Assembly: GCA_031271005.1 (NCBI GenBank)
Contig: JAISWT010000028.1
Location: 1 to 33,093 of the forward strand
Direction: 5' to 3'
Length of the DNA stretch: 33,093 bases
Source: Prevotellaceae bacterium
Lineage (GTDB): Bacteria > Bacteroidota > Bacteroidia > Bacteroidales > Paludibacteraceae
Shown here: piece by piece, positions 32,159 to 33,093 of the stretch
Numbering within the stretch: position 1 is the first letter of the stretch
How the letters are laid out: every line of letters begins with the position of its first letter
The notes under the pieces: generated by a model
What the model was told of the DNA's origin: nothing
Databases searched by the model: none
What the model saw: only the letters and a program-made list of their open reading frames with translations
Program-made: the position numbers and the translations under genes

Positions 32159-32164
32159 AAAAAG

Positions 32165-32566
32165 TTAATTAGCGGACTGAAAAACAGAAACACAGCCACC
32201 GGAATCCCCTGCATTCAAATAAATATATATTTTTCGTTGAAGTCCTGTTTCGTTTTTTTGCAATGAAACAGTCATTTTTTGAAAAGACAACTCTTCTATC
32301 ATAAACCATGAGCCAACAGCGCTTTTTATATAGCCGGAATTGTTGTATTCAAACAGGATATTATCATATTCTATTATACGCGTATCTCCAATCCACATAT
32401 CAAAACTTGATATGCCCCACCACTTACCTGTTGCGGTAAGCTCTTTGGTTCCACCTGCAGCAGTAAAAAAAAGTTCTTCGGTAGAAAGTTGTATATCATT
32501 GACTTCACAAGAGCAAAGTCCGTATACAATACCTGCTGTCAATAATATTTTTCTAAGGTTTTTCAT
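32165..32566 (-). CDS. Lipoprotein with BACON-like domain
   Basis: 133 residues from the ATG at 32564-32566; a TTG two codons earlier is less likely. The signal peptide ends YGLCSC, with Cys20 (LCS then Cys) or Cys18 as lipidation site. Residues about 26-60 (LSTEELFFTAAGGTKELTATGKWWGIS) match the BACON pattern, a beta-sandwich often found on surface lipoproteins of this phylum. The rest is unassigned. Surface or periplasmic; ligand unknown. The previous gene on the same strand is a small, interrupted lipoprotein gene. Confidence 0.75.
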   Translation of the reverse strand: MKNLRKILLTAGIVYGLCSCEVNDIQLSTEELFFTAAGGTKELTATGKWWGISSFDMWIGDTRIIEYDNILFEYNNSGYIKSAVGSWFMIEELSFQKMTVSLQKNETGLQRKIYIYLNAGDSGGCVSVFQSAN

Positions 32567-32578
32567 ATTCAAATATTT

Positions 32579-32812
32579 TTATTCAGGAAAATAAATATTC
32601 GGATACATTCCTACAAAATACTGATAATTACCGTTTTCTCCGCTTGCCTTGGTATTTGAAGGCAACGGTTAGGCATCGGTAAGTTTTTGGCTTGCCTTCC
32701 GACTTGCGGCTTCCGGAGGCACAGCCAATTCATTTTCGCTTCGCTCGCAACTTACTGCGAGCGTTATCGCCGCCGCAGCGATAAATACAATTAAAATTTT
32801 GTTTCTGTTCAT
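32579..32812 (-). pseudogene. Small lipoprotein gene, interrupted by an in-frame TAA
   Basis: ATG at 32810-32812. The frame encodes 47 residues (signal peptide with lipobox LAVSC, Cys22) to a TAA at 32669-32671, then continues in frame for 29 more codons (with SGENGNYQYF and GMYPNIYFPE) to TAA at 32579-32581, 12 bp before the next start codon. The tail looks protein-like and its end fits operon spacing, so the first stop is probably a nonsense mutation. Alternatively a genuine 47-residue lipoprotein. Confidence 0.5.
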
Positions 32813-32842
32813 AAATTATTCAAAATTTTAATATTGACGCGG

Positions 32843-32850
32843 CAAAGGTA
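32843..32850 (-). promoter_or_regulatory. Promoter -7 box TACCTTTG for the lipoprotein pair
   Basis: A clear TAnnTTTG match on the minus strand followed by GC, about 31 bp before the ATG at 32812. No TTG at the right distance upstream. Confidence 0.5.
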
Positions 32851-32939
32851 AAACATTTTTTTTTGAAAAATAAATAAAAGTAAGAAAAATTTAACAGGGA
32901 ATATATTAACTTAACTTTCGTAATTATTGTATTTTATTA

Positions 32940-33093
32940 CTAATTGAGAATTGATATCTGCTATTTGCTACTTTGTGTCCTTTGTGAATTTCTCCCGCTG
33001 TGGCGGGACAAGTCTTGTTGTGCCTTGTGGTGAGAAAAATTAACCACAAAGGACACAAGATTTATCCCGCCAAAGCGGGAGGCTGCACAAAGT
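32940..33093. repeat. Composite repeat with two GC hairpins, cut by the window end
   Basis: One GAGAATT-type unit and ATCTGCT heptamers, then two facing hairpins CCCGCTGTGGCGGG (32994-33007) and CCCGCCAAAGCGGG (33066-33079). TTGTGTCCTTTGTG (32973-32986) pairs exactly with CACAAAGGACACAA (33045-33058). The GTGCAACCTCCCGC-type flank also occurs at 5112-5125 (as GCAACCTCCCGC). The element continues beyond the window. Confidence 0.85.

Noticed and set aside
32669-32812. The GC-richer stretch here considered as a separate RNA gene
   Set aside because: On the minus strand it reads as a clear lipoprotein signal peptide with a lipobox, so coding is the better explanation.

Overview
The window looks like chromosomal DNA of a member of the Bacteroidota, most likely order Bacteroidales. 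The grounds are promoters of the Bacteroidota type (TTG, 19-20 bp, TAnnTTTG) at several genes, almost no Shine-Dalgarno sequences, AT-rich spacers, a BACON-like lipoprotein, outer-membrane barrels with Sec signals, a propionate-type carboxylase gene set with an OadG-like small subunit, and a rhomboid with a C-terminal tail common in this phylum. The species is not recognisable. Stop codons TAA, TAG and TGA are all used as stops, so the code is standard. No rRNA, tRNA, CRISPR array, full insertion sequence or phage was found.

Layout. 1-920 is repeat-rich and gene-free. 900-5060 carries an ABC exporter and a polyprenyl-phosphate glycosyltransferase on the minus strand, then a rhomboid protease. 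5188-6752 holds rsmD and parA, convergent. 7152-10850 is a methylmalonyl-CoA/propionate block: epimerase, a dead ORF6N gene, carboxyltransferase, a small OadG-like protein and a biotin carrier, closed by a strong terminator. 11208-16781 has a SpoU-type RNA methyltransferase, an outer-membrane barrel, a double-domain acyl-CoA dehydratase activase, a second barrel and a lipoprotein. 17389-25682 is a plus-strand run: LptF/G-type permease, ribBA, ExbB/ExbD, DUF1015, YicC, acyl carrier protein and ketoacyl synthase. 26317-31969 holds bamA, murD and ftsW. 32165-32812 has two small lipoprotein genes on the minus strand.

The genes are mostly housekeeping: envelope building (bamA, lptF/G-like, murD, ftsW, the glycosyltransferase, ExbB/D), propionate metabolism, riboflavin synthesis, ribosomal RNA modification and chromosome partition. 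Several genes are missing partners they often have elsewhere: parA without parB, yicC without gmk, murD-ftsW without the rest of the dcw cluster, bamA without uppS or skp, and the carboxylase genes without oadB.

The most striking feature is not a gene. About a dozen spacers are filled with tandem arrays of short units, nearly all 7 bp long (TTGCTAA, CTGCTAT, AATTCTC, ATTCACT, TAGAGTT, AACCACT, AACAATT, AATTCGT) and in some places 8 bp (TTCATTCC/TTCATTTC). The arrays are joined in a fixed order with small hairpin cores into composite modules that recur in inverted orientation kilobases apart. Two genes (the ABC exporter and parA) end inside an array, which supplies their stop codons. One inverted pair flanks murD-ftsW. 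A second dispersed family is a hairpin with core CCCGCTTTGGCGGG. I regard this interspersed heptamer/hairpin system as the best candidate for something undescribed.
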